This document shows, in pieces, positions 1 through 5,819 of a stretch of 6,539 bases of DNA. The translations under genes were made by a program, and so were the position numbers. The stretch lies in the NCBI GenBank assembly GCA_003222835.1, contig QHXE01000484.1, positions 1-6,539 on the forward strand. Direction: 5' to 3'. The notes below the pieces were generated by a model. It searched no databases, was not told the DNA's origin, and was given only the letters and a program-made list of their open reading frames with translations. The stretch is from Acidobacteriota bacterium (GTDB lineage Bacteria; Acidobacteriota; Blastocatellia; Pyrinomonadales; Pyrinomonadaceae). Each line of letters opens with the position of its first letter. Position 1 is the stretch's first letter.

Positions 1-2
1 AA

Positions 3-152
3 CATCCAGCCCGAATCATGAATGGCCGCCGTTATTACCACACGCCCGCGTTCCGCACTGAAGAGCGAGCCTATCCTCGATATCAGCAGGCACAGGATTG
101 GCTCGACCAGGTTGTGCGCAAACGACATGAGCTACGGGCGCGCGCGGCTTAG
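3..152 (+). CDS. possible 3' end of an unrecognised protein, cut by the window edge
   Basis: This frame is open from the left edge to a TAG at 150-152, followed at once by a second TAG at 153-155; the other two + frames close within about 20 and 60 bases. An ATG at 18-20 could start a 44-residue peptide, but a longer gene running in from upstream is as likely. The visible residues include MNGRRYYHTPAF and QDWLDQVVRKRHELRARAA; the end is rich in Arg, Gln and Tyr and looks helical. I do not recognise a family. The + strand terminator at 285-339 fits the end of a transcription unit arriving from the left, which mildly supports a real gene here. The reading could also be chance, as 50 open codons are not strong evidence. 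Confidence 0.35.
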   Translation, partial: HPARIMNGRRYYHTPAFRTEERAYPRYQQAQDWLDQVVRKRHELRARAA

Positions 153-539
153 TAGACTAGACTTCAATCTGTGACGGTTGAACCAGTACCACCTGCGTCA
201 GCGCAACCTGATCCCACCCGCTTTATTCTGGAACTCAATCCGAGATTCCGCGTGAACTCATCAGGTAGGTGGGCTCCTCCTAAGAGCGAGCAAGCGGCGC
301 AGGACGTTATAAGCTCTGCAAGGCTTGCTCGCTTTTTTTAACCTTCCCGGCAGTAGCGTAGCCTTTCCAGTCTTGCAGGTTCTCCACCGCGCAAATTCAA
401 AAGTTCGCCTTTCAGGGGATTGATTCGTCGGCTGGACAACAGCACAGATCGCCCGCTAGACTACGTCATTTGCAATAGTGGCGTTTGCCCCATCTATCGC
501 CGCATATCAATCTAAAGTAGAAGGAACTAATATCAAGTA
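153..539. other. intergenic region upstream of efp
   Basis: About 390 bases without a convincing gene. It holds the terminator at 285-339. A GTG at 171 opens a 56-codon frame that runs into the terminator T-tract (stop at 339-341); its content looks random. The efp promoter should lie in 340-520. The best boxes I can find are TTGCAA (470-475) and TCTATC (493-498), 17 bases apart, a weak match that I would not rely on. No riboswitch or tRNA fold was recognised. Confidence 0.5.
285..339 (+). terminator. intrinsic (rho-independent) terminator
   Basis: A perfect 11-bp stem pairs AGCGAGCAAGC (285-295) with GCTTGCTCGCT (323-333), followed directly by a run of seven T (333-339). The 27-base loop can form a small inner GCAG/CTGC stem (299-302 with 316-319). 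It ends transcription arriving from the left and insulates efp. The outer stem is the same as in the atpE terminator at 5422-5461. Confidence 0.88.
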
Positions 540-1103
540 ATGGCAATTCCAGCAACCCAAATCAGACGAGGCATGGTAATCGTCTTTGAAGGCGAACCTT
601 GCAGAGTAGTTGAATTTCGACATCATACGCCGGGAAATCTGCGCGCGATGATCCAAACCAAACTGCGAAGCATCCGCACCGGCTCGTCTTTCGAGCATCG
701 CTTTCGTTCGGCGGATACCATTGAGCGAGCTTCTCTCGAACAACACGAGATGGAGTACTTGTACTCTGACGGCTCGCATCACCATTTCATGAATACCGAA
801 ACGTTTGAGCAGATTGCTTTGAGTGACGACGATCTGGGCGATGCGGCGCCGTGGCTCACGCCGGGACTTAAGATTAAGGTTGAGTTTTACGAAGGAACGC
901 CCATAGGTATCGACCTGCCTCCATCTCTGGAACTCACGGTTACACAAACGGAGCCTTCGCTCAAAGGCGCCACCGTTTCCAATGTTAATAAGCCCGCAAC
1001 GCTGGAAAACGGCGTGACGATCCAGGTGCCGCCCTTCGTGAACCAAGGCGATCGGATTCGCGTGGATCCAAGCGAAGGGCGATACATGGAACGCGCAAAA
1101 TAG
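540..1103 (+). CDS. efp: elongation factor P with an Asn tip residue
   Basis: EF-P binds between the ribosomal P and E sites and relieves stalling at polyproline stretches; it acts in the cytoplasm. The 187 residues match the usual family length of 185-190. Domain I (about 1-65) has [18 protein letters not shown], domain II is about 66-127 with [10 protein letters not shown] at 83-92, and domain III (about 128-187) carries the family signature KPATLENG...[14 protein letters not shown] (151-176). The tip loop of domain I reads TPGNLRAM (30-37), so Asn33 stands where E. coli has beta-lysylated Lys34 (PGKG). The start is fixed by an in-frame TAA at 528-530. The Shine-Dalgarno AAGGA (521-525) sits 14 bases from the ATG, longer than ideal. 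waaA follows after 70 bases, separated by a palindrome. Identity is secure; how, or whether, the tip is modified is unknown. Confidence 0.96.
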   Translation: MAIPATQIRRGMVIVFEGEPCRVVEFRHHTPGNLRAMIQTKLRSIRTGSSFEHRFRSADTIERASLEQHEMEYLYSDGSHHHFMNTETFEQIALSDDDLGDAAPWLTPGLKIKVEFYEGTPIGIDLPPSLELTVTQTEPSLKGATVSNVNKPATLENGVTIQVPPFVNQGDRIRVDPSEGRYMERAK

Positions 1104-1111
1104 TCGTGTTC

Positions 1112-1168
1112 AGAGTTCAGCCTTTAGGTTGGGCTCACGCGGAAGACGCAAGCTAAAGCTTGAACTCT
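1112..1168. repeat. REP-like imperfect palindrome between efp and waaA
   Basis: The arms at 1112-1127 (AGAGTTCAGCCTTTAG) and 1153-1168 (CTAAAGCTTGAACTCT) pair at 14 of 16 positions around a 25-base loop. The right arm contains its own small palindrome, CAAGCTAAAGCTTG. No T-tract follows on + and no matching A-tract precedes, so it is not a canonical terminator. It ends five bases before the waaA GTG and occupies the place where a Shine-Dalgarno would lie. The form suggests a dispersed REP-type element; copy number cannot be judged from one window. Confidence 0.65.
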
Positions 1169-1173
1169 AAGCC

Positions 1174-2478
1174 GTGTATTTCATCTATAGCGTGCTTCTG
1201 ACAGTTGGCTTCATTGCGCTTCTGCCGAAGTTCGTGATCGATGCCCTGCGCAGCCGCAAATACATTACCGGCCTCAGTCAACGCCTCGGCAGGCTTCCCG
1301 TCATCGCATCACCTGATTATCCAATCGTGTGGCTGCACTGTGTTTCGGTCGGTGAAACTGAGGCCGCTCGTCCTTTTGTGCGCGAGTTTCTCGATCGTTT
1401 CCCGTCTTATCGCCTGGTTGTGTCCACTACGACCGTAGCAAGCCAAAAGCTTGCTCAAAGGTTCTATGGCCAACAAACCGCCCTGGTCTTCTATTTTCCA
1501 ATTGATTGGGCGTGGACGGTTCGTCGTGTGTTACACAGGAACAACCCTTCAGCGCCGTTCGTGATCATTCCCGTTGCGTTACTTAATGGCCGCATTTCGC
1601 CAACGTCTTTTCGTCGCTACAAATTGATAGGCTCGTTCATGCGACGCGTGCTCGACGATCTTTCAATCGCCATGATGCAATCCGAACAAGACGCGACCCG
1701 CATTCGCGAGTTAGGTCTTCCCGCGGAACGTATTCTGGTGCCCGGCAATCTGAAGTTCGACGTCGCTGAAACCGCTTTGGATGACGCCGTGACGAATGAT
1801 CTTCGAGTACGTTTTCAAATCGATGGAAAAAGAGCAGTAATTGTCGCGGCGAGCACTCACGCGCCCGAAGAGAGTGTGGTCCTCGAAGCTTTCAAACAGA
1901 TCAAGTATCGCGACGCGCGAGTGATTATTGCACCACGCCATCCGGAGCGATTCGATGACGTCGCTTTGCTGGTGAAAAATTCTGGCCTGACGTGGTCACG
2001 TCGCTCTCACGCATCTTCGGCAAGCGATGCGACTTGTGAGGTAATTCTGCTGGATAGCATCGGAGAATTGCGCGCGATTTATGCGCTCGCCGACATTGCT
2101 TTCGTGGGCGGGAGCATTGCGCCGCATGGCGGGCACAATGTGCTTGAACCGGCCGCCAGAGGCGTGTGCGTGGTTACGGGCGCGCACACGCAGAACTTTG
2201 CCGCGGTGACGAAAGCGCTGCGCGATGAAGATGCGATCGTTCAAATACCTGAGATTCCAACATCTGAAGCATCGACAAAACTGGCTGCCGTTTTGTTAGA
2301 GCTTTTATCTGACGAAAGGCGGCGACGCGAAATCAGCAAGCGCGCGCGCTTAGTCTGTAGCCAGAACCGTGGTGCAACCGAGCGAACAATTGAGGCGATT
2401 GCGAAAATTCTATCCGAGCCGAAGGCTGCTGGGCTGCCCGTTCCGCTCGCTCCCTTGCACGTCACCACCGCGAAATGA
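1174..2478 (+). CDS. waaA: 3-deoxy-D-manno-octulosonic acid (Kdo) transferase, motif-deleted
   Basis: WaaA (KdtA, GT30) transfers Kdo from CMP-Kdo to lipid IVA at the inner face of the cytoplasmic membrane. Visible: an N-terminal membrane helix (about 3-22), HCVSVGE (55-61) with the presumed general base Glu61, then in the C-terminal domain STHAPEE (227-233), PRHPERF (254-260) and FVGGSIAPHGGHNVLEPAARG (310-330), which match the CMP-Kdo binding half. The family segment with ETE(L/I)WP between the first sheet region and the NARLS motif is missing: PSAPFVII (125-132) runs straight into PVALLNGRIS (133-142), about 16 residues short of E. coli. Total length, 434 residues, stays near normal because of a tail of about 20 residues. 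The GTG start fits the family N-terminus, and a TAA at 1168-1170 rules out an earlier one; no clear ribosome binding site is seen. The stop overlaps the lpxK start. Confidence 0.93.
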   Translation: MYFIYSVLLTVGFIALLPKFVIDALRSRKYITGLSQRLGRLPVIASPDYPIVWLHCVSVGETEAARPFVREFLDRFPSYRLVVSTTTVASQKLAQRFYGQQTALVFYFPIDWAWTVRRVLHRNNPSAPFVIIPVALLNGRISPTSFRRYKLIGSFMRRVLDDLSIAMMQSEQDATRIRELGLPAERILVPGNLKFDVAETALDDAVTNDLRVRFQIDGKRAVIVAASTHAPEESVVLEAFKQIKYRDARVIIAPRHPERFDDVALLVKNSGLTWSRRSHASSASDATCEVILLDSIGELRAIYALADIAFVGGSIAPHGGHNVLEPAARGVCVVTGAHTQNFAAVTKALRDEDAIVQIPEIPTSEASTKLAAVLLELLSDERRRREISKRARLVCSQNRGATERTIEAIAKILSEPKAAGLPVPLAPLHVTTAK

Positions 2479-3665
2479 ATCCTTCGATGACAGCCGCGTT
2501 GACGCCTTTAAGTGGGCTGTACGGCGTCGCCGGCAGAGCACGTCGGGCGCTCTATGACAGAGGCTTGCTGCGCGTCCATAACGTTTCGTCTCCCGTGATT
2601 AGCGTGGGAAACATCACGGTGGGAGGAACCGGAAAGACTCCTCTGGTTGCTTGGATTGCGAAGGTATTAGCACGCGAGGGTCGACGCGTTTGTATCCTCA
2701 CACGAGGTTACGGCCGGCTTGATTCTCATGATCGAGTAATCGTTTCGGATGGCAATGAAGTTCTCGCCAGCCCTGAGCGTGCAGGTGACGAAGCTTATCT
2801 GCTGGCTGAAGAATTGAAGCGGTGCGCCGCCGTAATCAGCGATGCCGATCGAGTAGCGGCCGCGCGCTGGGCCGTCGAGAACTGGAACACAGACGTCTTC
2901 GTCCTTGACGATGGATTTCAGAACCTGCGCCTCGCGCGAAACCTCGACATCGTAACGATTGATGCCACAAACCCCTGGGGTAATCGAAAACTGCTGCCGG
3001 CGGGAATTTTGCGGGAGCCGCTCAGCGCGCTAACTCGCGCGGATTGTATAGTAGTCACCCGTGCGGATGATGCCCAACAACTCGACGAGTTGGAAAATGA
3101 GCTTGCCCGACTGAGCAAAGGGGCCCCTGTTTTTCGCTCGCGCATGAATCTCGCTCGGTTGCGGCGGGCATCTGGTAACGAGACTTCGCTTGGCACCGAT
3201 GAAGTCAAACGATCTTCGGTGGCTGCATTTTGCGGCATCGGTAATCCGGAATCATTTTTTGCGCTACTAAAGCGTGAAAGCTACCAGCTTTGTTACACTC
3301 GGGCTCTTCGCGATCATCACCGTTACGTCCAATCAGACCTCGATCAAATTGAGCGCGAATCCGTTTCTAGCGGGGCGCAAGCATTGCTAACTACAGCCAA
3401 AGATGAAGTGAAGCTCCGATCAATCTTCTTGGATCTTCCGTGTTACGCGGTCGATATTGAAATTGAGCTTGAAGTGCGCCGGCAGAGCGAAGCGGCGACG
3501 GCGCTTTGGATTCGCGCAGAGTTCTCTAATGACAAATTCAAAGAGAGCGCCGTCGCCACTTCGCTCTGCCGGCGCACTCCAATTCTACTGCGTCGGCGTC
3601 GGCGTCTGCTTCGTTACTGTCTTCACAGTAGGAGAAGCCTGCGGAGGCGGCTCACTCTTTACTGA
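2475..3665 (+). CDS. lpxK: tetraacyldisaccharide 4'-kinase with an aberrant C-terminus
   Basis: LpxK phosphorylates the 4' position of the tetraacyldisaccharide 1-phosphate, giving lipid IVA, at the inner membrane. The P-loop GGTGKTP is at 50-56 in the family context VISVGNITVGGTGKTP, VLDDGFQ is at 143-149, the DHH motif with the likely catalytic His is at 280-282, and TTAKDEVKL is at 306-314. The ATG overlaps the waaA TGA (ATGA), suggesting translational coupling. LpxK proteins are usually about 315-350 residues; this frame gives 396. Family-like sequence ends at about Glu333, the last codon before the palindrome at 3473-3578. Residues 334-368 are translated palindrome, and the last 27 residues, very Arg-rich, are antisense to the end of the kinase gene (81-base overlap). 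The natural end has probably been replaced by read-through. Core function looks intact. Confidence 0.94.
   Translation: MNPSMTAALTPLSGLYGVAGRARRALYDRGLLRVHNVSSPVISVGNITVGGTGKTPLVAWIAKVLAREGRRVCILTRGYGRLDSHDRVIVSDGNEVLASPERAGDEAYLLAEELKRCAAVISDADRVAAARWAVENWNTDVFVLDDGFQNLRLARNLDIVTIDATNPWGNRKLLPAGILREPLSALTRADCIVVTRADDAQQLDELENELARLSKGAPVFRSRMNLARLRRASGNETSLGTDEVKRSSVAAFCGIGNPESFFALLKRESYQLCYTRALRDHHRYVQSDLDQIERESVSSGAQALLTTAKDEVKLRSIFLDLPCYAVDIEIELEVRRQSEAATALWIRAEFSNDKFKESAVATSLCRRTPILLRRRRRLLRYCLHSRRSLRRRLTLY
3473..3578. repeat. long near-perfect palindrome at the lpxK/kinase junction
   Basis: Arms at 3473-3505 and 3546-3578 are inverted copies matching at 32 of 33 positions (only C3493 and A3558 fail to pair). 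The left arm begins AGTGCGCCGGCAGAGCGAAG; the right arm ends TCGCTCTGCCGGCGCACT. The 40-base loop can extend the stem through TTGGATT (3506-3512) against AATTCAA (3535-3541). The left arm starts where LpxK homology stops, and the right arm ends six bases from the kinase stop, so the element fills the space between two convergent genes. There is no T-tract on either side; it may still block transcription both ways as RNA. The length and GC-rich arms suggest a mobile REP/MITE-type element. Confidence 0.85.
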
Positions 3666-5174
3666 CGGCGATGCCTTCGGCGTTGGCGATTCGCGTGGCA
3701 CGTTGGCATTCTTGCCCGGTCTCGCCGAGGGGCCTGGCTCAGCTCCAAAATTTCCGCTGATGTTGGCTGGCGGCAGTTGGCCTCTTTGATTTGTATTCTC
3801 GTTAGCGTTCGCGTTTTCCTTAACGCCTGGCGATGGTGATGAAGACGGCAGCGGCTGTGCTGCAATGCCATGCTCGCTTTCGCCCGTAGCCGGGCTCACT
3901 GCCTGTACCGGCTGGCTGTTAGGATCGGCCGCCAGCCCGTTTTGCTGACCATTCGTTTGATCGGAAGGGGTCTGTCCCGTGCCCCGCGTCAGCAGAAATA
4001 CAGCTCCAAACACCACGACCATCACTATCACTGCGGGAATCATAATGCGCCATGGATTGACGCTCGCCGGCCCATCAACTTGCTGCGCGGGGATAGGAAT
4101 TTCCTGTCTCGACCGGACCATGGTCACTTCTTGGCGCGGTTGAGTTACTGTTATTTCGTCGAGATCATCAGCCAGCACGGGCGCGTTAGGCACTGTGTCG
4201 GCCACTGGAATCGGAGCGCCGGCAAAAGCCTCGCCGCTTTCCGAAGCGCGTGAGAGCGCTGCGGAGAATTCGCCGGCAGTTTGAAACCGATCCGCAGGCT
4301 GTTTCGCTAACGCCTTTGCGATTGCCTGATCGATTCCCGCCGGCAGATCAGTTCTTGTGGCAAGAATCGAGGGCGGTCGATCTTGCACCTGCTTCATCAT
4401 GATTACGGTAGGCGATTCGCCAGTGAAAGGAACACGACCGGCGAGCATTTCATAAACAATCACACCCAGCGAATAGATATCCGAGCGCGCATCGATCGAT
4501 CCAGCCTGTGAGCACTGCTCGGGCGACATGTACTGCGGCGTGCCCACCACGAGATTTGGCGCGGTAATGTCGGCATCGACAAAACTCTCGGGCAATTGAA
4601 TCTTCGCGATGCCAAAATCGAGTACCTTCGCCCAATCAGCTCCGGTGGTTTGCGAGAGCATAATATTGTCGCTCTTCAAATCGCGATGGACGACGCCTTG
4701 CCCGTGCGCAGCATCGAGAGCTCCGGCGACCTGGCGGACGATTTCGACCACGCGTTCGAGCGGCATGGGGCCTGCGCTCCTGATGATCTCTTTTAGAGTG
4801 CGGCCATCGAGATATTCCATTACCAGGAAGACAACGCCGTTTTCGGCTTCGCCAAAATCGGTGACGTTGACGGCGTGTGGATGAGATATGCGCGAAGCGG
4901 CTTTGGCTTCGCGCGAGAAACGAGCCACGACAGCATCGTCGACGGCCAGCGACGGACGCAGTACTTTGATCGCGACGGTCTTGTCCATCAGCACATGTTT
5001 GCCTTGATAGACCGCGCCCATGCCGCCGCGCTTGAGCAGTTTTTCAATGAGGTACTTTCCGGCGAGTGTCTGGCCCAACAGTGGATCGCCAGCACTCTTC
5101 AAGACAGCCGCATCGACCGAGCAAAGAGTAGTGGTGTCCGAATACTCCTTGCCACAAACGGGACAAACTTTCAT
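3585..5174 (-). CDS. membrane-anchored Hanks-type Ser/Thr protein kinase
   Basis: A 529-residue PknB-like kinase that should phosphorylate Ser/Thr of cytoplasmic proteins. Order: Cys-rich MKVCPVCGKEYSDTTTLC (Cys4, 7, 18; Zn-ribbon-like with no fourth Cys seen nearby); kinase domain about 41-305 with RGGMGAVY (49-56), Lys70 in VAIK, HRDLKSDN (163-170), DFG (186-188), GTPQYMSPE (211-219) and DIYSLG (232-237); a linker; one membrane helix about 377-396 after NPWR; then about 130 residues outside the membrane, rich in Pro, Ser, Thr, Gln and Asn, including NANANENTN. No PASTA or other sensor domain is recognisable. The first Gly of the glycine loop is Lys48. I chose ATG 5174 because MKVCPVCG is a typical start of such kinases; a GTG at 5213 would add 13 residues. 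It converges on lpxK, overlapping its frame by 81 bases. No target can be named. Confidence 0.95.
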   Translation of the reverse strand: MKVCPVCGKEYSDTTTLCSVDAAVLKSAGDPLLGQTLAGKYLIEKLLKRGGMGAVYQGKHVLMDKTVAIKVLRPSLAVDDAVVARFSREAKAASRISHPHAVNVTDFGEAENGVVFLVMEYLDGRTLKEIIRSAGPMPLERVVEIVRQVAGALDAAHGQGVVHRDLKSDNIMLSQTTGADWAKVLDFGIAKIQLPESFVDADITAPNLVVGTPQYMSPEQCSQAGSIDARSDIYSLGVIVYEMLAGRVPFTGESPTVIMMKQVQDRPPSILATRTDLPAGIDQAIAKALAKQPADRFQTAGEFSAALSRASESGEAFAGAPIPVADTVPNAPVLADDLDEITVTQPRQEVTMVRSRQEIPIPAQQVDGPASVNPWRIMIPAVIVMVVVFGAVFLLTRGTGQTPSDQTNGQQNGLAADPNSQPVQAVSPATGESEHGIAAQPLPSSSPSPGVKENANANENTNQRGQLPPANISGNFGAEPGPSARPGKNANVPRESPTPKASPSVKSEPPPQASPTVKTVTKQTPTPTQ

Positions 5175-5240
5175 GAGATTATCTTTCGGTCTGGGATAAA
5201 GGTAGCGTAACACGCGGCGAGCAAAGATGCACTTCGCAAG

Positions 5241-5406
5241 GTGTCAGAACCGCGAGCGATAGCGACCGGATCATTTTCCATTTCCATTTGTCATTTATCC
5301 TTCGCCATTTGCAAAGCCAGTGATTAGTAGCTGACTCCCGAAGTAAAATGAAAAATGAAAAATGAAAAATTACAAATGGAAATGGAAAATGATCCGGTTC
5401 TGACAC
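5241..5406. repeat. 166-bp MITE-like element with long terminal inverted repeats
   Basis: The ends are GTGTCAGAACC (5241-5251) and GGTTCTGACAC (5396-5406). A perfect 25-base inner inverted repeat pairs 5266-5290 with 5373-5397 (CCGGATC and GATCCGG at the outer ends, CATTTG and CAAATG at the inner ends). The right arm is 34 bases; the left is 50 because it carries 16 extra bases flanked by CC on both sides, core GCGAGCGATAGCGA (5252-5265). The 82-base centre is AT-rich and holds a tandem repeat. No coding capacity and no obvious target duplication. It lies between the atpE terminator and the kinase start, so it is part of the kinase upstream region. Confidence 0.85.
5345..5370. repeat. short tandem repeat, unit AAAATGA
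   Basis: Three full copies of the 7-base unit AAAATGA (5345-5351, 5352-5358, 5359-5365) and a partial AAAAT, inside the palindromic element. It runs on into ATGGAA-type repeats of the right arm. Such a tract is prone to slippage and could vary in copy number between strains. Confidence 0.75.
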
Positions 5407-5421
5407 GCTCGAATTGCACAT

Positions 5422-5461
5422 AAAAGAAAAAGCGAGCAAAGCTCTAGAGCTTCGCTCGCTT
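5422..5461 (-). terminator. intrinsic terminator of atpBE
   Basis: The stem pairs AAGCGAGC (5430-5437) with GCTCGCTT (5454-5461), continues after one mismatch with AAGCT/AGCTT, and has a CTAG loop. On the - strand it is followed by a U-rich tract (complement of AAAAGAAAA, 5422-5430). It lies 28 bases past the atpE stop and closes the atpB-atpE transcript. The outer stem AGCGAGC/GCTCGCT is identical to the terminator at 285-339. Confidence 0.9.
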
Positions 5462-5489
5462 GTCCCAAGTGGTTAAGGTGTATCGCGTC

Positions 5490-5819
5490 TCAGACTCTCG
5501 CGACGACAGCAAAAACTACCAGCAAGGCAAACAGCACTAGCGACTCGATCAGGGCCAAACCGAGAATCATCATGGTCTGGATTCTTCCGGCCGCACCCGG
5601 ATTGCGGGCCGCGCCCTCGCACGCGGCAGCACCGATCCGCGATTGACCCATCGCGCCACCGAAGACGGCAATGGCGAATCCAATGCCGGCGCCGATAGCT
5701 ACGTAGCCTTTGTAGCTTACCGCTGATTCAGCCGCGGTCGTAGCAGGCTGGGCCATGGCTGTTATAGCCGCCATCAAAACCCCGAGCCCGGCGAAACCTA
5801 GCATTCTTAGTCTTCTCAT
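5490..5819 (-). CDS. atpE: F-type ATP synthase subunit c with N-terminal extension
   Basis: Subunit c forms the membrane rotor ring of Fo and carries the translocated ion. Helix 1 (about 38-58) is Gly/Ala-rich, YVAIGAGIGFAIAVFGG; the cytoplasmic loop has ARNP (71-74), equivalent to the usual R-Q-P; helix 2 (about 82-107) carries the essential carboxylate Glu92 in LALIESLVLF. Gln59 and Ser93 accompany it, while the Thr/Tyr ligand of Na+ rings is replaced (Leu94, Phe97). The protein has 109 residues against the usual 75-90; the excess is N-terminal, MRRLRMLGFAGLGVLMAAITAMAQ, which reads as a signal peptide with AMA/Q cleavage after residue 23. The start has a good Shine-Dalgarno, AAGGAG (complement of 5829-5834), nine bases away. 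It lies 253 bases downstream of atpB and is followed by a terminator. Confidence 0.96.
   Translation of the reverse strand: MRRLRMLGFAGLGVLMAAITAMAQPATTAAESAVSYKGYVAIGAGIGFAIAVFGGAMGQSRIGAAACEGAARNPGAAGRIQTMMILGLALIESLVLFALLVVFAVVARV

Noticed and set aside
171..341. 56-codon GTG frame running into the first terminator
   Set aside because: The last codons are the terminator stem and T-tract themselves; no binding site and no recognisable protein.
507..1046. 179-codon open frame on the - strand opposite efp
   Set aside because: It is the antisense of a clear EF-P; the translation has no family features and is rich in Arg, as expected for a shadow frame.
1540..1600. Frameshift as the cause of the missing WaaA motif
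   Set aside because: None of the three + frames encodes ETE(L/I)WP here, and the frame is the same on both sides, so a deletion fits better.
3473..3578. Canonical intrinsic terminator for lpxK or the kinase
   Set aside because: The stem is strong, but no T-rich tract follows on either strand.
3457..3789. 110-codon + frame across the lpxK end and kinase end
   Set aside because: It overlaps both real genes in another frame. I considered it as a frameshifted end of lpxK, but its residues do not resemble an LpxK C-terminus.
3870..4253. 127-codon + frame opposite the kinase
   Set aside because: Antisense shadow of the kinase linker and membrane segment; no independent coding signs.
5345..5390. 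CRISPR-like array
   Set aside because: The repeats are 6-7 bases, directly adjacent and without spacers; this is a simple tandem repeat inside a palindromic element.
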